From Chrysophaeum taylorii (taxonomy: Eukaryota > Sar > Pelagophyceae > Pelagomonadales > Pelagomonadaceae): a DNA stretch of 51,955 nucleotides. Numbering within the stretch: position 1 is the first letter of the stretch; each line of letters starts with the position of its first letter. Under the pieces are notes generated by a model. That model saw nothing but the letters and a program-made list of their open reading frames with translations. It did no database searches and was not told where the DNA came from. The position numbers were made by a program, and so were the translations under genes. This document shows, piece after piece, positions 33,801 to 42,947 of this stretch. The DNA lies in contig JAQMWT010000068.1 in assembly GCA_029834535.1 (NCBI GenBank), forward strand, positions 1 through 51,955, in the 5' to 3' direction.

Positions 33801-35062
33801 AACGTGTTTGAAAAAGCCGCCGCGAAACTCTGTGGCAAGAATGTGTCGAGTTGCAACGAGGAGTTCTTTGCGCGTAGAAACCGCATCACCGGGACAGGAG
33901 ATGAGAAGAGCAATGACAGCATGAGAGATTGCACCTTCGTATGGTTTCATGAGATCTAAGAACCCGCGCAGCAAGTAAGTCAGGAACGACAGTGTTTTTA
34001 CTTGGCAAGCAACGAACTCTGTATATCTCTCTCGCTGAACTGTGCGCGCAACTGTGGGAGCTCGCAGCGCTAGTCCATTCATCATCAACGGAGTGAGCCG
34101 GGGTATATTTTCTTGAATGTACTTTGGGTACAGCTGGAACAAGAGCATAACAATTAGTGGGCACTCTGTTAACACTTTGAAAGACTTTGTTCCGCGAAGT
34201 ACGGTTGGCTGCCTCACGATGTCTGTGGCAGCGGCGTTCGCAGCATTGACAACTGAGATATCCATTCTGCTTAATTGCGCCAGATTTGGAGGCTGCACAT
34301 CTTTACAAACCACTAGAGCGTCTCTTCGGGTGTTCATGAATCGCGTCTCGTGTAAGGAACCTAACTTATGACTTGGTACCCACGCCTCTCTTAAAATGAC
34401 GCACCATCAGTATTTAGTGGATGTTGATCCCAGAATCGGGACATCGGAGGTATGGGCATACTCACTTCTTGCATCGCAGCAGTTTCAGTGGAGGCAAACG
34501 CACGCTTAACGGCCTCTGGTAACAAGCTATATATTCGTTTTACAAGGTCCAGGAATGTTTGGACCTCTCTTTCAAGGGCAGGCCGGAAGTTCTTATGCAA
34601 GTCAAAAATGATTCGCAAGGAGGTGAGAGCATTTTCCTCATTGTCACGCCCAAGTGTCTCAGTTGCTATGCGCAACAGCTCTGGTGTGTACGGTCTCAAC
34701 ACCTCATTGTTTGGCAGTCGATTCAGAATCTCTAGTACAACGTGCCTGAACCTATTTTCATGCGAATCCGGTGCGTGGTCCGGTCCAAGACGGTTTAGCA
34801 GTAGTTCCCGGAAAACTGGGAAAAATGCGCGCAAAAAATTGGCATACTCGGCTGAATGCACGATTTCCTACAATCGGCGGAGCTGTGACGATACTCGATA
34901 GTCATTTCACATATTCACGCTACAGCAGAGCACGGTGAGGAGTCTTATCGAGTTACTCACAATTCTTTCCCGTAAGTCTGTCGCGCATTGAAGTCCCTCC
35001 GCCAGAGACGGCGACATGAGCTTCCGCGATGCAGCTTCGAAGTTGAGCTTGGCGCCAGACAT
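21869..35062 (-). CDS. TRA1: TRRAP/Tra1-family pseudokinase scaffold (four exons, about 4317 aa)
   Basis: Very large subunit of SAGA- and NuA4-type histone acetyltransferase complexes; it binds transcription activators in the nucleus. Exons on the minus strand are 34961-35062, 34466-34867, 28182-34364 and 21869-28135. All junctions are phase 0 and give lengths of 34, 134, 2061 and 2088 codons. Family marks are DNEENALTSLRIIFDLHKNF near the N-terminus, SFKVLTECPLIV, KIILQ joined across intron 3 to VFVALLRH, and PFRLTPNI (about residue 4185). The C-terminus has a FATC-like end (SWQPWL). Most of the protein should be HEAT-type helical repeats, then FAT, then a PI3K-like domain. That domain has HPHN and FDQF where active kinases have the catalytic loop and DFG, consistent with a pseudokinase. 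It is longer than human TRRAP or yeast Tra1 (about 3700-3900 aa). Confidence 0.93.
28136..28181 (-). other. TRRAP intron 3 (46 bp)
   Basis: Donor CAG|GTGCAGAG and acceptor TTTTGTACAG|GTTTTT on the minus strand. Removal joins KIILQ to VFVALLRH in frame, matching the family sequence around this site. A downstream GTAAGC is a tempting donor but would break the frame. At 46 bp this is a very short intron. Confidence 0.88.
34365..34465 (-). other. TRRAP intron 2 (101 bp)
   Basis: Donor GAA|GTGAGT and acceptor AGTCATAAG|TTAGG on the minus strand. The more obvious acceptor TTAG four bases later would shift the frame, so the upstream AG was chosen. Confidence 0.75.
34868..34960 (-). other. TRRAP intron 1 (93 bp)
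   Basis: Donor ATT|GTGAGT and acceptor CGATTGTAG|GAA on the minus strand. Removal joins the start exon (MSGAKLNFEAASRK...) in frame to the EYANFL segment typical of the N-terminus. Confidence 0.82.
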
Positions 35063-35177
35063 AGATAGCGCCCGGTCACCCAATCTCCACAGGCAAGGCA
35101 GGGGATATCAAGATATATTAATTGTTGGGAAGGAGCTACTCTACTGCCTCTCGACAGTAAACCTTTACAAGTCCAGG
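35063..35177 (-). promoter_or_regulatory. Short 5' flank of TRRAP
   Basis: Only about 115 bases separate the TRRAP start codon from the first copy of a degenerate repeat and a Helitron remnant. An AT-rich TTAATATATC stretch (about 35110-35120, minus strand) lies about 50-60 bases upstream of the ATG. Whether it is a TATA box or only part of the 5' UTR is unknown. Confidence 0.35.
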
Positions 35178-35495
35178 CCAGTAAGTTCACCTAGTCCCAA
35201 TCTCTAACCCCAGTAAGTTCACCTAATCCCAGTAAGTTTCATATAAGTTCACCTTGTCAGTAAGTTCACCTAGCTCACACCAACTCCTTTGAGCTCGTCG
35301 CTCTCGCCTCCGCCAATCTAAGCTGCTTTGATCCGCACGCGCCGCCAACCTTTGAGTTTACTCTAAAAACCCTTTACTCTAAAAACTCTAAAAACCCCAG
35401 TATGTTCACCTGGTCCCAGTTTCACCTGGTCACTCAGTTCACCTAGTCCCAATCTCAAACCCAAGTAAGTTCACGTGGTCCAAGTAAGTTCACCT
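35178..35495. repeat. Degenerate repeats of AGTAAGTTCACCTAGTCCC
   Basis: About eight imperfect copies at 35180, 35212, 35231, 35259, 35399, 35421, 35463 and 35482 (approximate starts), with uneven spacing. They adjoin the Helitron remnant and the TRRAP upstream region. Spacing is too irregular for a CRISPR or a clean satellite. Confidence 0.75.
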
Positions 35496-36095
35496 ATAGT
35501 GCGCGTGTAGACGCCGGGAGGGGGCTTATCGGTATTGCGCAGCACGTGTGGGGTAAGGTGGAGTCGTCGACCCAGATGAGTATATCTCCTCGGGGATGCC
35601 GATCGACAGAGAGCCACGTAGAGCTGGACGTGGCAGAAGACGGGCTTGGGGAAGAGGACGCCGACCTCGCGGGGCGTCTGGCCCTGGCTCTTGTTGATCG
35701 TTTGGCGTAGGCCGGCCTTAAGGGATACAGGTTGGAGGAGCCTCGGTGACAACGACACGATCGATCATGTATCTGGTACCGTTGAAGTGGCCGTGCGACG
35801 GGTCGAGGTTGCGAAGACATTAAGCTCGCGATCAAAGTCAGCATGCCGTTGGTTGTCAGGGAGTTGAAAACTCTACTGTAAAGAGCGAGGCGTCGTCTTC
35901 CGACCCAGCCTAGTCAGCCGAAAAGAACTCCGACGCCTCGTCTCCGGGAAAAAAAAACCGCGGTCATGCGCGCGTTCTCAGCATCGACAACATCGTTTCG
36001 ACGGGGCGTGAGAATGGCGCGCTGAAAGAGCCGCCGCGGGCCGTGGAAATAGTCTGCGAGGTCGCCGTAGACGGCTTGGAGGATCACTGTCTGGC
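35471..36095 (-). pseudogene. Helitron/PIF1-type helicase remnant (C-terminal part)
   Basis: Minus-strand frames contain, in family order, a VYGDLADY...RLFQRAILTPR segment (about 35985-36085), NGTRYMIDRVVV (about 35755-35790) and QTINKSQGQTPREVG followed by PVFCHVQLYVAL (about 35600-35710). TINKSQGQ and the H/QLYVA segment are hallmarks of PIF1-like helicases, including those of Helitrons. Frameshifts separate the blocks, and the Rep domain and helicase N-terminus are absent. The NGTRY block suggests the Helitron type over cellular PIF1. Confidence 0.82.
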
Positions 36096-36180
36096 TCTCG
36101 CGCCTACCTGATCCTTACTCTCGCGCCTACCTGATCCTTACCCTAAATCGAGGGACAGACAAACAGACAAACAAACAAAC
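36096..36180. repeat. Short direct duplication and ACAA/ACAG microsatellite
   Basis: TCTCGCGCCTACCTGATCCTTAC occurs twice in tandem (about 36098-36144), followed by a GACAGACAAACAGACAAACA-type tetranucleotide tract (36155-36192). Confidence 0.8.
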
Positions 36181-36242
36181 AAACAGACAAACATCTGTCG
36201 ATTAGTAGTTAAGATTTAACCATAACCCCCGCAAAAAATCTG

Positions 36243-36495
36243 TGTGGCTGAGGGTTTTAGAAAGTCGGAAATAATGGGCACTTGAAGTTTTGAGCTAACG
36301 TGTCAGTCATGAAGGGCAAGGCAAGGCGCGTCCACTGGCGCAAGACCGGTGCTTAACGGACAAACAACCCCTTCTCTGATCTCCCGCTCCCATCGTCACA
36401 TGTATAGAAACCCATACAAAACAAAATCTTTTTGGGTCGATTAATCGAAAGTAGGGCATGACACTCACTTCGACTTATAAAAACCCTCAGCCACA
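36243..36495. mobile_element. MITE-like inverted-repeat unit (about 253 bp)
   Basis: The left arm TGTGGCTGAGGGTTTTA (36243-36259) is matched by the reverse complement of 36479-36495 (16 of 17 bases). No ORF lies between. A target duplication was not clearly seen, so the class is uncertain; a hairpin-forming sequence of another kind is possible. Confidence 0.45.
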
Positions 36496-36620
36496 GGCAA
36501 CTCAAGGGACAGCAAAAAAAGCACCCCTCGATTAACTCCACGTCGATTTTCCAAAATGCGCTTTCCGGCAGCTACCTACCTCTCTACGCACATACTTACT
36601 ATTTTTAGGATCAGGGTTAA

Positions 36621-37042
36621 CTGGAGAGATTTGACCCTCTCCGGGTACATGGTAGAGACTGCGTGCAGTCTTAAGCGTGTACAGACCATTCCGATTGTCA
36701 CATGCTACTACACAAGGTAGGGATTTAAGCCCTAACTCCTTAAGGACATTAGGTCCCATAGAAGCGTTTACACTGACAACGAGGAACGAGGCCTTTGTTA
36801 ATTAAACAGAAAACCCCGTAATTAAACAGAAAACCCCGTAGCTGACGGTACGCACCTGGAGGCCTACTCCATGTTGGAAAAGAGCTTCGGACTGGGTTCT
36901 TCCTAGTCATGAATAAATAATTGCGGAAGGGTGAGGAAGGACAGGAGGAACGAGGGAAAGCCGTATTACGGAGAGAAAACCCTCGTGTAGAGATAGGTGT
37001 GAAATGTTCCAGTGTCGCACACATAGTAGTGTAGCTCCCTGG
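36621..37042 (-). repeat. Copia LTR, minus orientation (3' LTR of element C)
   Basis: About 420 bp closely similar to the reverse complement of 40297-40694, including TGTAGTAGCATGTGACAA-like and GGTGCGTACCGTCAG-like blocks. The minus strand starts TCCAGGGAGCTACAC just after a GAGGGGG purine run, a likely polypurine tract. A 23-base stretch ending in ACCCCGTA is duplicated at about 36800-36840. Confidence 0.85.
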
Positions 37043-37437
37043 ACCCCCTCAACGTGTGAAAACGGTTTGTGCATTTCAGACGTTCTTGAAGCGGAACTTG
37101 TGCACTATACATGAGAACAGTGAACAGTGGAACAAACAACAACAGAACAGGACAAATTAATTATGATGTCGAGCGTGTTGTGATGTTGCGCAAAGAAGCT
37201 GTATCGGTATCCACAACATCAGATGTGTGGTCCAATTCATCCTCGCTATTATCGTCCAGTTCCTTTAACTCTGGAGAAGACGAATAATGATCATCAGAGG
37301 ATAGGTCGTTAGCAGTGTTGGTATTGTGCGTAGTCATTGCATCACTCAAGGTGACCATGGGTGACATGACAGACGAAAGGAAAGACATAGCAGCATCTGG
37401 TGTAAGAGCGTGTAGATCCAATGCAGGAATAACACTA
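37043..37437 (-). pseudogene. Copia element C 3' region with conserved third-ORF end
   Basis: This matches the region before the 3' LTR of element B (50620-51071) in reverse. Frame 37421-37161 encodes an acidic tail (SSPELKELDDNSEDELDHTS, then DTASLRNITT) ending in a stop. Element B retains the same frame and the same stop position. The function is unknown and no domain was recognised. The upstream end is cut by the gypsy LTR at 37438. Confidence 0.55.
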
Positions 37438-37756
37438 TGGCGGCACAGAAAAAACTTCCCGACCCCCGGGTGACAAAGGGGGTACTCACCGACTCGTCCG
37501 AGACCTCACTGAACGAGGAAAACACGGACGCGGGGTCGGATAAGCTCGCCACACACCTTGCTCACGCTCACCAAGCCTCTCAACAAGATGGAGAGATGGA
37601 ATATGATAGCAAGGAAACTACAAGAATACAGCAAGAATGCTTCTCACAAAAGAGAGGTATGATGTCACTAAGAAGATCGGGAAAGGTGTCCCGTTGAACG
37701 GGTATCAAGCCTCGAGAGAGGGGGGGGTAAGCCTTAGCGGTCAGGAGTTGCCGCCA
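37438..37756 (-). repeat. gypsy 3' LTR (copy 3), 319 bp
   Basis: Same length and termini as the LTR at 20004-20322 (TGGCGGCA...TGCCGCCA). A weak purine-rich stretch (CAGGGGAG, minus strand, about 37760-37768) precedes it. Confidence 0.88.
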
Positions 37757-37788
37757 CAGGACTCCCCTGGTGAGAACACGAGCTGCCC

Positions 37789-38751
37789 TCAGCGAGCCCG
37801 GCGAGAAGCACGAGCCTTGGCTGAATGACCATCTCGAGAACGAATCTTCTTGTAGGCACGTTCAACGACAGGTTCAGGAACGCGTCCACCACGTAAAGTG
37901 AACTTAGGAATCAACACATCGATCTCATGCGGGGCGAAGTCGGTGACACAAGGAGTGGTACTGTTGTTGACCTTGGTCTTGTCGGTGAAACTGCGACCGT
38001 CCACGTCCTTGTATTCCGGCTTAAGCTTGCGAGTAGAGGGATGTGAAGTAGGCTTGTAATAAGAAACCTTGTCATGGGGACCGAGATCAGCATAGAAATG
38101 CAGAGCGACACGATCATTCACAAAATCATAGGGTTCATAAACTTCAGCGACATAAATCTTCTTTCGCCAATCGGACCGTTTATTATCCGGAATCCGAAAA
38201 ATAACGAACTTACCATGCTTGTAATCATCCCGAAAGGTCTCCTTGGGCTTGGGCACAGCTCGATCGACCACTGGAGAAACCATCACAGGGGTAATCTGAT
38301 TAACATGAACACAACGGCGTTCGGGAGGATAATCAAGAGACTCAATCCTGTAAGTGACCGGGGACAAGCGTTACAAAATAACGAATGGACCGCGCCATTC
38401 CGGTCGAAGCTTGTTCTGAAGAAAAGGGATGTAGAGCAGAACATGTGAACCTTCTTCATACTCCACATCAACATGGTCCGCATTATAGGCGAGACGTTGT
38501 TTACGAAGAGCCTTCTCACGAGCTTCGTTCACCGTAGCGGTATAGAACTTCAGCCTCTCGCGAGTCTCTGCCACAACATCGGAGCGAGTTTTCGGCAGGC
38601 GGCGGACATCAAGATCCATGATCGTGTGATCGGTTGGCAATAAAGGCTGCCGGTTAAGACGAAGCATGAAAGGTGAGATCTGAGTCCCCGGCATAAATTT
38701 GCGATTATAACAGAAAGCAATGTACTCCGCGAACGGCGCATGGCAAGACAA
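37789..38751 (-). pseudogene. gypsy copy 3 integrase C-terminus with an extra C-terminal domain
   Basis: Frame 38751-38371 holds the end of the integrase core (AFCYNRKFMPGTQISPF, LNRQPLLPTD) and a GPF-type module (KLRPEWRGPFVI). One in-frame TAA separates it from 38367-37789, same frame. There about 160 further residues follow, including GKFVIFRIPD and KKIYVAEVYEPYD then VALHFYADLG. That beta-strand-rich pattern looks like a small chromo-, Tudor- or PWWP-like barrel, which in gypsy elements can steer integration to chromatin; this is an inference only. A basic tail ends the protein. Confidence 0.7.
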
Positions 38752-39783
38752 GCCAAAGCATCATCTTGACGAATATTCGGCCAACTGTCGTTGACTAGCT
38801 GATCATTGAGCTGACGCAAGTCAACGGCAGCACGAAAAGCATTCGACGTCCCGGCCTCGGCTCCCTTCTTAGGCAGCATCAGTACAGGAAATCCCCACGG
38901 AGAGTTCGCCGGTCGGATGACTCCATCGCGACACCACTCAGTGATCTGCTTTCTGAGACACTCGAGCTTTGCTGGCGTCAACCTATAAGGCGTCATCTTG
39001 ATCGGTCGTGGGTTTGCGTCTTTAAAGCGTAAAGAAACCGGTGGCGAGTCCACGGGTCTCATAATCGGATCAAAGAAGGCCCACGCGTATTGCACGCAAT
39101 GGCTCAACATCATCTTCGCATCATCATCCAGATGCGGGTTGTCGGGAATTCCTAGATCTCGAACAACCTTCTCAACTTCTTCCTTCGTCGGAATTGCGAC
39201 TTTCATCGCATCGTTTTCCTTTACGTGCTCGGGAATCTGCGGTAACGGTACACCGTCCGCATCGCGCGGTGCATCCTTCCATGGCACATCCAACTTTTCT
39301 TCGTATTTGAACCTCACCTCGGGGTGGTTCTTATTGATCTTTTCACCTTTGACGCGCACATTCGGCTCGCTCCTTACTTTCGGCTCCTGTTCAGGTTCAG
39401 GATCCGGCGGAACGTCCACTTTTGATTGTCGGGGGGTGGCAGCAGAAAAAACATGAGCCGTCCCCGGCGCATCAGTTCGAAGCGGAAGCATAGGACCTTC
39501 TGGTGATCGTCGTTTCTCGTCCATCAAATCGGACATTCCCATCAACTTCTCCTCCATCGGCGCCGCTGTGGTCTGCTCTGCTGCAACCAAAACTGTATCG
39601 GCTAAAGTGGTCTGCTCTGCTGCGACCAAAACTATATCGGCTAAAACATCGGCTAAAACGGCTAAAACGGTCTCGGGGGGGGGCGTAGGAAAAGAAGACG
39701 TCGTCCTAGACGTCAACTCAAATGGTCTAACGTCATCATCGTAAACTGCCCTGCAAGACATGCACATTGACGAATGGGGGGAC
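38736..39783 (-). pseudogene. gypsy copy 3 linker and RT N-terminal part
   Basis: The 39785-38550 frame starts in the acidic linker (MSPHSSMCMSCRAV), runs through the VLAD-type repeat, then jumps directly to the segment before the RT (PMLPLRTDAPGTAHVF) and on to PYRLTPAKLECLRKQITEWC and NDQLVNDSWPNIRQDD. After about 38736 the RT sequence stops and unrelated frame follows. Protease and methyltransferase are missing. The RT part kept here is well preserved, without frameshifts. Confidence 0.82.
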
Positions 39784-40296
39784 ATGCCTGTGTCGTGTAG
39801 ACGCGGCAGTGGCTATGTGACCAACAGCGGCTTCTACTTCATGATTAAAGACATGTAAGTAAGGGGGGAACTAACTAACTAAACTAACTTCAGACCTCTC
39901 CCGAGCATGGGAGCCAGGCCGGACCGACAGGTGCCAGTCCGGAATCACGGGCCTGTAGACGAGGAGCGCCGAAAGGTCGGTCGGCGGAGAGTGACCATCA
40001 AGCTTGTCGCCATGCGACGAGGAGACCGCGATGTGACTGACAACCAACGGGGACGCGGACATGTTAATACCATGTTCCACACGAAAGGGGGTTGTAACAT
40101 GCTGAGATAAATAGGGTTTGACGGAATCTCGATAGATTTGTTTGAGTTGTACATGAACATAAGTAGAGCAAAAATTGCGGACAAACTCAAGGGCTTTACA
40201 AAATTCGCTGGAGTTAGTGCTACGACAAAAGTACACTAACTGAAATTTAGAAATGTGACACTTGAAAACAATGATATGTCGAAAGGATCCCCATTC
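39784..40296 (-). pseudogene. Copia element C integrase fragment
   Basis: Reverse complement similarity to 46104-46440 of element B: YFCRSTNSSEFCKALEFVRN, then QIYRDSVKPYLSQHV. It lies on the minus strand and is split by a LINE-derived insertion at 39869-40048. Together with 36621-37437 it forms the remains of a minus-strand copia element now separated by gypsy copy 3. Confidence 0.85.
39869..40048 (-). mobile_element. LINE-derived 3'-end insertion (about 180 bp)
   Basis: Nearly the same sequence as the 3' half of the element at 18588-18953, with an ACTAACTAACTAAACTAAC end on the plus strand. The copia integrase sequence resumes cleanly on both sides, with GGGGA repeated at each edge (39864-39869 and 40049-40053), a likely short target duplication. 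It is 5' truncated. Confidence 0.78.
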
Positions 40297-40694
40297 TCCA
40301 GAGAGCTACACTATTATGTGTGCGACACTGGAACATTTCACACCCATCTCTACACGAGGGTTTTCTCTCCGTAATACGGCTTTCCCTCTCTCCTTCCTTC
40401 CTTACCCCTTCCGCCCTTTTATCTCAGATTATGAAGAACCCAGTCTGAAGCTCTTTTCCAACATGGAGTAGGCCTCCAGGTGCGTACCGTCAGGTACGGG
40501 GCTTTCTGTTTAATTAACAGAGGCTTCGTTCCTCGTTGTCAGTGTAAACGCTTCTATGGGATCTAATGTCCTTGAGGAGTTAGGGCTTAAATCCCTACCT
40601 TGTGTAGTAGCATGTGACAAGCGGAATGGTCTGTACACGCCTAAGACTGCACGCAGTCTCTACCATGTACCCGGAGAGGGTCGAATCTCTCCAG
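40297..40694 (+). repeat. 5' LTR of copia element B (about 398 bp)
   Basis: Begins TCCAGAGAGCTACAC directly after the element C integrase fragment and ends at AATCTCTCCAG, where similarity with the LTR at 36621-37042 stops. Shared blocks occur at 51072-51536. The ends are not of the common TG...CA type, so the exact borders are uncertain by a few bases. Confidence 0.8.
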
Positions 40695-40698
40695 GATA

Positions 40699-40707
40699 TG
40701 GGCCCAG
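40699..40707 (+). promoter_or_regulatory. Candidate primer-binding site of element B
   Basis: TGGGCCCAG, four bases after the LTR end; identical to 2950-2958 in element A. Confidence 0.45.
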
Positions 40708-41176
40708 ATGCGTAGGGTGTCAGCCCAACTGTGTTGTACGTCTAAATCGAATGATCAATTTACGCCTGATCACGAGTACAATACGACAATGTGTTCGGCG
40801 TTGGTCTACTGTACATATTTGTTGTGTGACGGTATGTGCCCACCAGTTAATTTGGTTTGTGACCGAGTTGGGTCGGTCACTGGTCACATGCACTCGCATA
40901 ACGAATAAAATTAAAATTTTTCCTATACAAACCGCGGAAACTTGTACGGGTTTTTCCTTCCATTCCCCAACAAAAGACTGACTGCTCGAGAACTAGTCCA
41001 TTCTTCAGTCTCAAGTCACCCTGTTTTAAATCGCATGTTTATTTGTTTGGTCTTGTCAATAAGCCCACGTTTAAAATAGCGTACTGTACATAGAACCCGC
41101 ACTTGAGAAACCTCTCATTCTTATGTGTTGAATATGTCTATCAATCCTATAACCTATCTCTTAATAGGTCACAATC
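40708..41176 (+). other. Untranslated leader of element B
   Basis: About 470 bases between primer site and Gag start, AT-rich, with no supported gene. Confidence 0.55.
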
Positions 41177-42945
41177 ATGTCAAAACAAAAACCAATATCC
41201 ACCACGGATATCTACAAACAAGAACAAATCCTCGTTGATAAGATTAACGCAGGATTGCGTTTCCAAGATAACTCAACCAAGGTGAGCTTGCAAATTGAGG
41301 TGCTTCGCAGGCATATGACAAGTCCATATGTGGACGCGTTATTCTGCTTGGATTCGTATGAAGCTCACACCCGGAATGCTCCGGAATATAATCAACTTCT
41401 TGAACAAGAAGTTGATATTATCTTCGCTCGATGGAAAGCTGAACAAGATAACGATTTAAACTTACCTGATGAAGATGCCCTGCCCGAACATTTAAAGACT
41501 TGGCACGTCAACTCTTCCCATCAACTAACAGTTGATGTCCGTAATAATCTTGAACGACTTTACTACCAAGAGTCGTATAATCTTGTTCGTCCTGAATTAG
41601 ATAAGGATGTCAAACGTGTCCTCACTTTATTAGATACCCGATTCCCTAAATCAATTGTGTATGATTCATCTTTAACTAACATATCCTTTACAGGTCTCTC
41701 TAATGCCGATTGGATCAAACACTGCGAAACTTATGCTGGTTTCTTGTACACATTCTTTAACTTGGAGTCACAGGAAAGGCCCGCTCTCGCTATGTGGCCT
41801 CAACTAAAGAAAATTTGTGCAATTACTGCACATCCCAATAAATTACGAGCTGTAATGCTTTAGCCTACCATTACTATGAGACAGTGTCTTGTACAGATGT
41901 AACTGAGCTTAAATCTCAGTTTAATCGAATGTCTCTAAATGTTAATTGGTATGCCCATGTATTTGTCGAACAACTCCTTGCCTTTCAATCTCAGGCAAAG
42001 CAATTAAATAATGATGAAGCATCAATCCAATTTAATAACTCCATAATCACTCTTAAAGCTCACGAGGAGATCTACCGTCTATATGCTAATCCCTCGGATC
42101 ACGAGCGCTATTCTCAATCTTTATTGGAATGGTGTAAACTATACGAGACACGCTCTGGTAACAACTCGAGTCACGATCCCGAATTGTTAAAGCTAGTTGA
42201 TCCTAACGACGTTCGTCCACTATTGGAATTCTTGTTAAAGATATACAATGAGACAAAGTTTTCTTCTAACCGACGCTTGGATAAACCCGCTTCCTGGATC
42301 CCTTACATCCCTGGTACTACCGCTACCAAGCCACCTAAGGTATTATTGATGGATACTATTCATCAATCCCACGACTCTCTAAACAACGCTTACTCGTTGT
42401 TAGCCACTGTAGCTGGACAGTCTGGCTTCAACGCTCGTAAGCTTCGTAATGCAAAAGACAAAGCATCGACAATTTCACCCCGTGACACGTCGTACTATCG
42501 TCCACCCTCAAATTATAACGTCAAAGGTACCAGCTTCGATCGTCCTGTCTACTCATCTTCCTCTAACCGTAATGCACGCTCTAATATGTCTCTTATGGAC
42601 CGGGCTACTTATCAAGTTGATCGTCTTCGCCACCTGTTTGGTAAATTACAGGAAGCGAATCCCAACCCTTCCACCGACTCTAAAATGGTACAGGAGGAAA
42701 TGAAAAGCTTATTGAGTACCCTCTGGACAACCGCTTCTCAAGCTTCGACACAGTCCTTAGATCCTGACGAAGCCACCCAAGTTCATCTCTACTTATCTCG
42801 AGTTGATACTATGTCCAATACCATATCGAACCTCTTAGAAGCCGATAAGGAATCTCTTGTTTCAGAAGAAAAGTATCAAACTGAAACATCTGCTCCTGAA
42901 GCGTCCCCAGTGATGCGGAGCAGAGGGGGACTGCTGATACAGAGA
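41177..42945 (+). pseudogene. Copia element B Gag
   Basis: The first frame starts at Met 41177 (MSKQKPISTTDIYKQEQILV) soon after the leader and ends at 41863. A small indel near 41857 moves the protein into frame 41884-43020. Element A continues through the equivalent site (RAIMLIAFSHYE), showing the break is secondary. The protein is largely helical, with NVNWYAHVFVEQLLAF and a Ser/Thr/Pro-rich tail. No CCHC zinc knuckle is present. A second frame change near 42910 leads into the protease frame. Confidence 0.8.
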
Positions 42946-42947
42946 AA

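Larger units (their letters stand above)
37438..39783 (-). mobile_element. Ty3/gypsy element, copy 3, internally deleted
   Basis: Minus-strand pieces of the same family as copies 1 and 2: part of the acidic linker and RT N-terminal region (38736-39783), then directly integrase C-terminal part (37789-38735) and the 3' LTR (37438-37756). Two large deletions are evident: protease plus methyltransferase (between 39500 and 39515) and most of RT, RNase H and the integrase core (near 38735). It sits within remains of copia element C. Confidence 0.85.

Noticed and set aside
34957..35190. Minus-strand 77-codon ORF upstream of TRRAP
   Set aside because: It overlaps TRRAP exon 1 in another frame and runs across the predicted splice donor; the exon 1 frame joins the family N-terminus cleanly.
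35178..35495. CRISPR-like array
   Set aside because: Repeats are degenerate and irregularly spaced with no uniform spacers, and the context is eukaryotic.
37438..40296. A single chimeric element combining gypsy and copia parts
   Set aside because: The gypsy part ends exactly at its LTR on one side, and copia remnants on both sides belong to one minus-strand element, so nested insertion with deletion is simpler.
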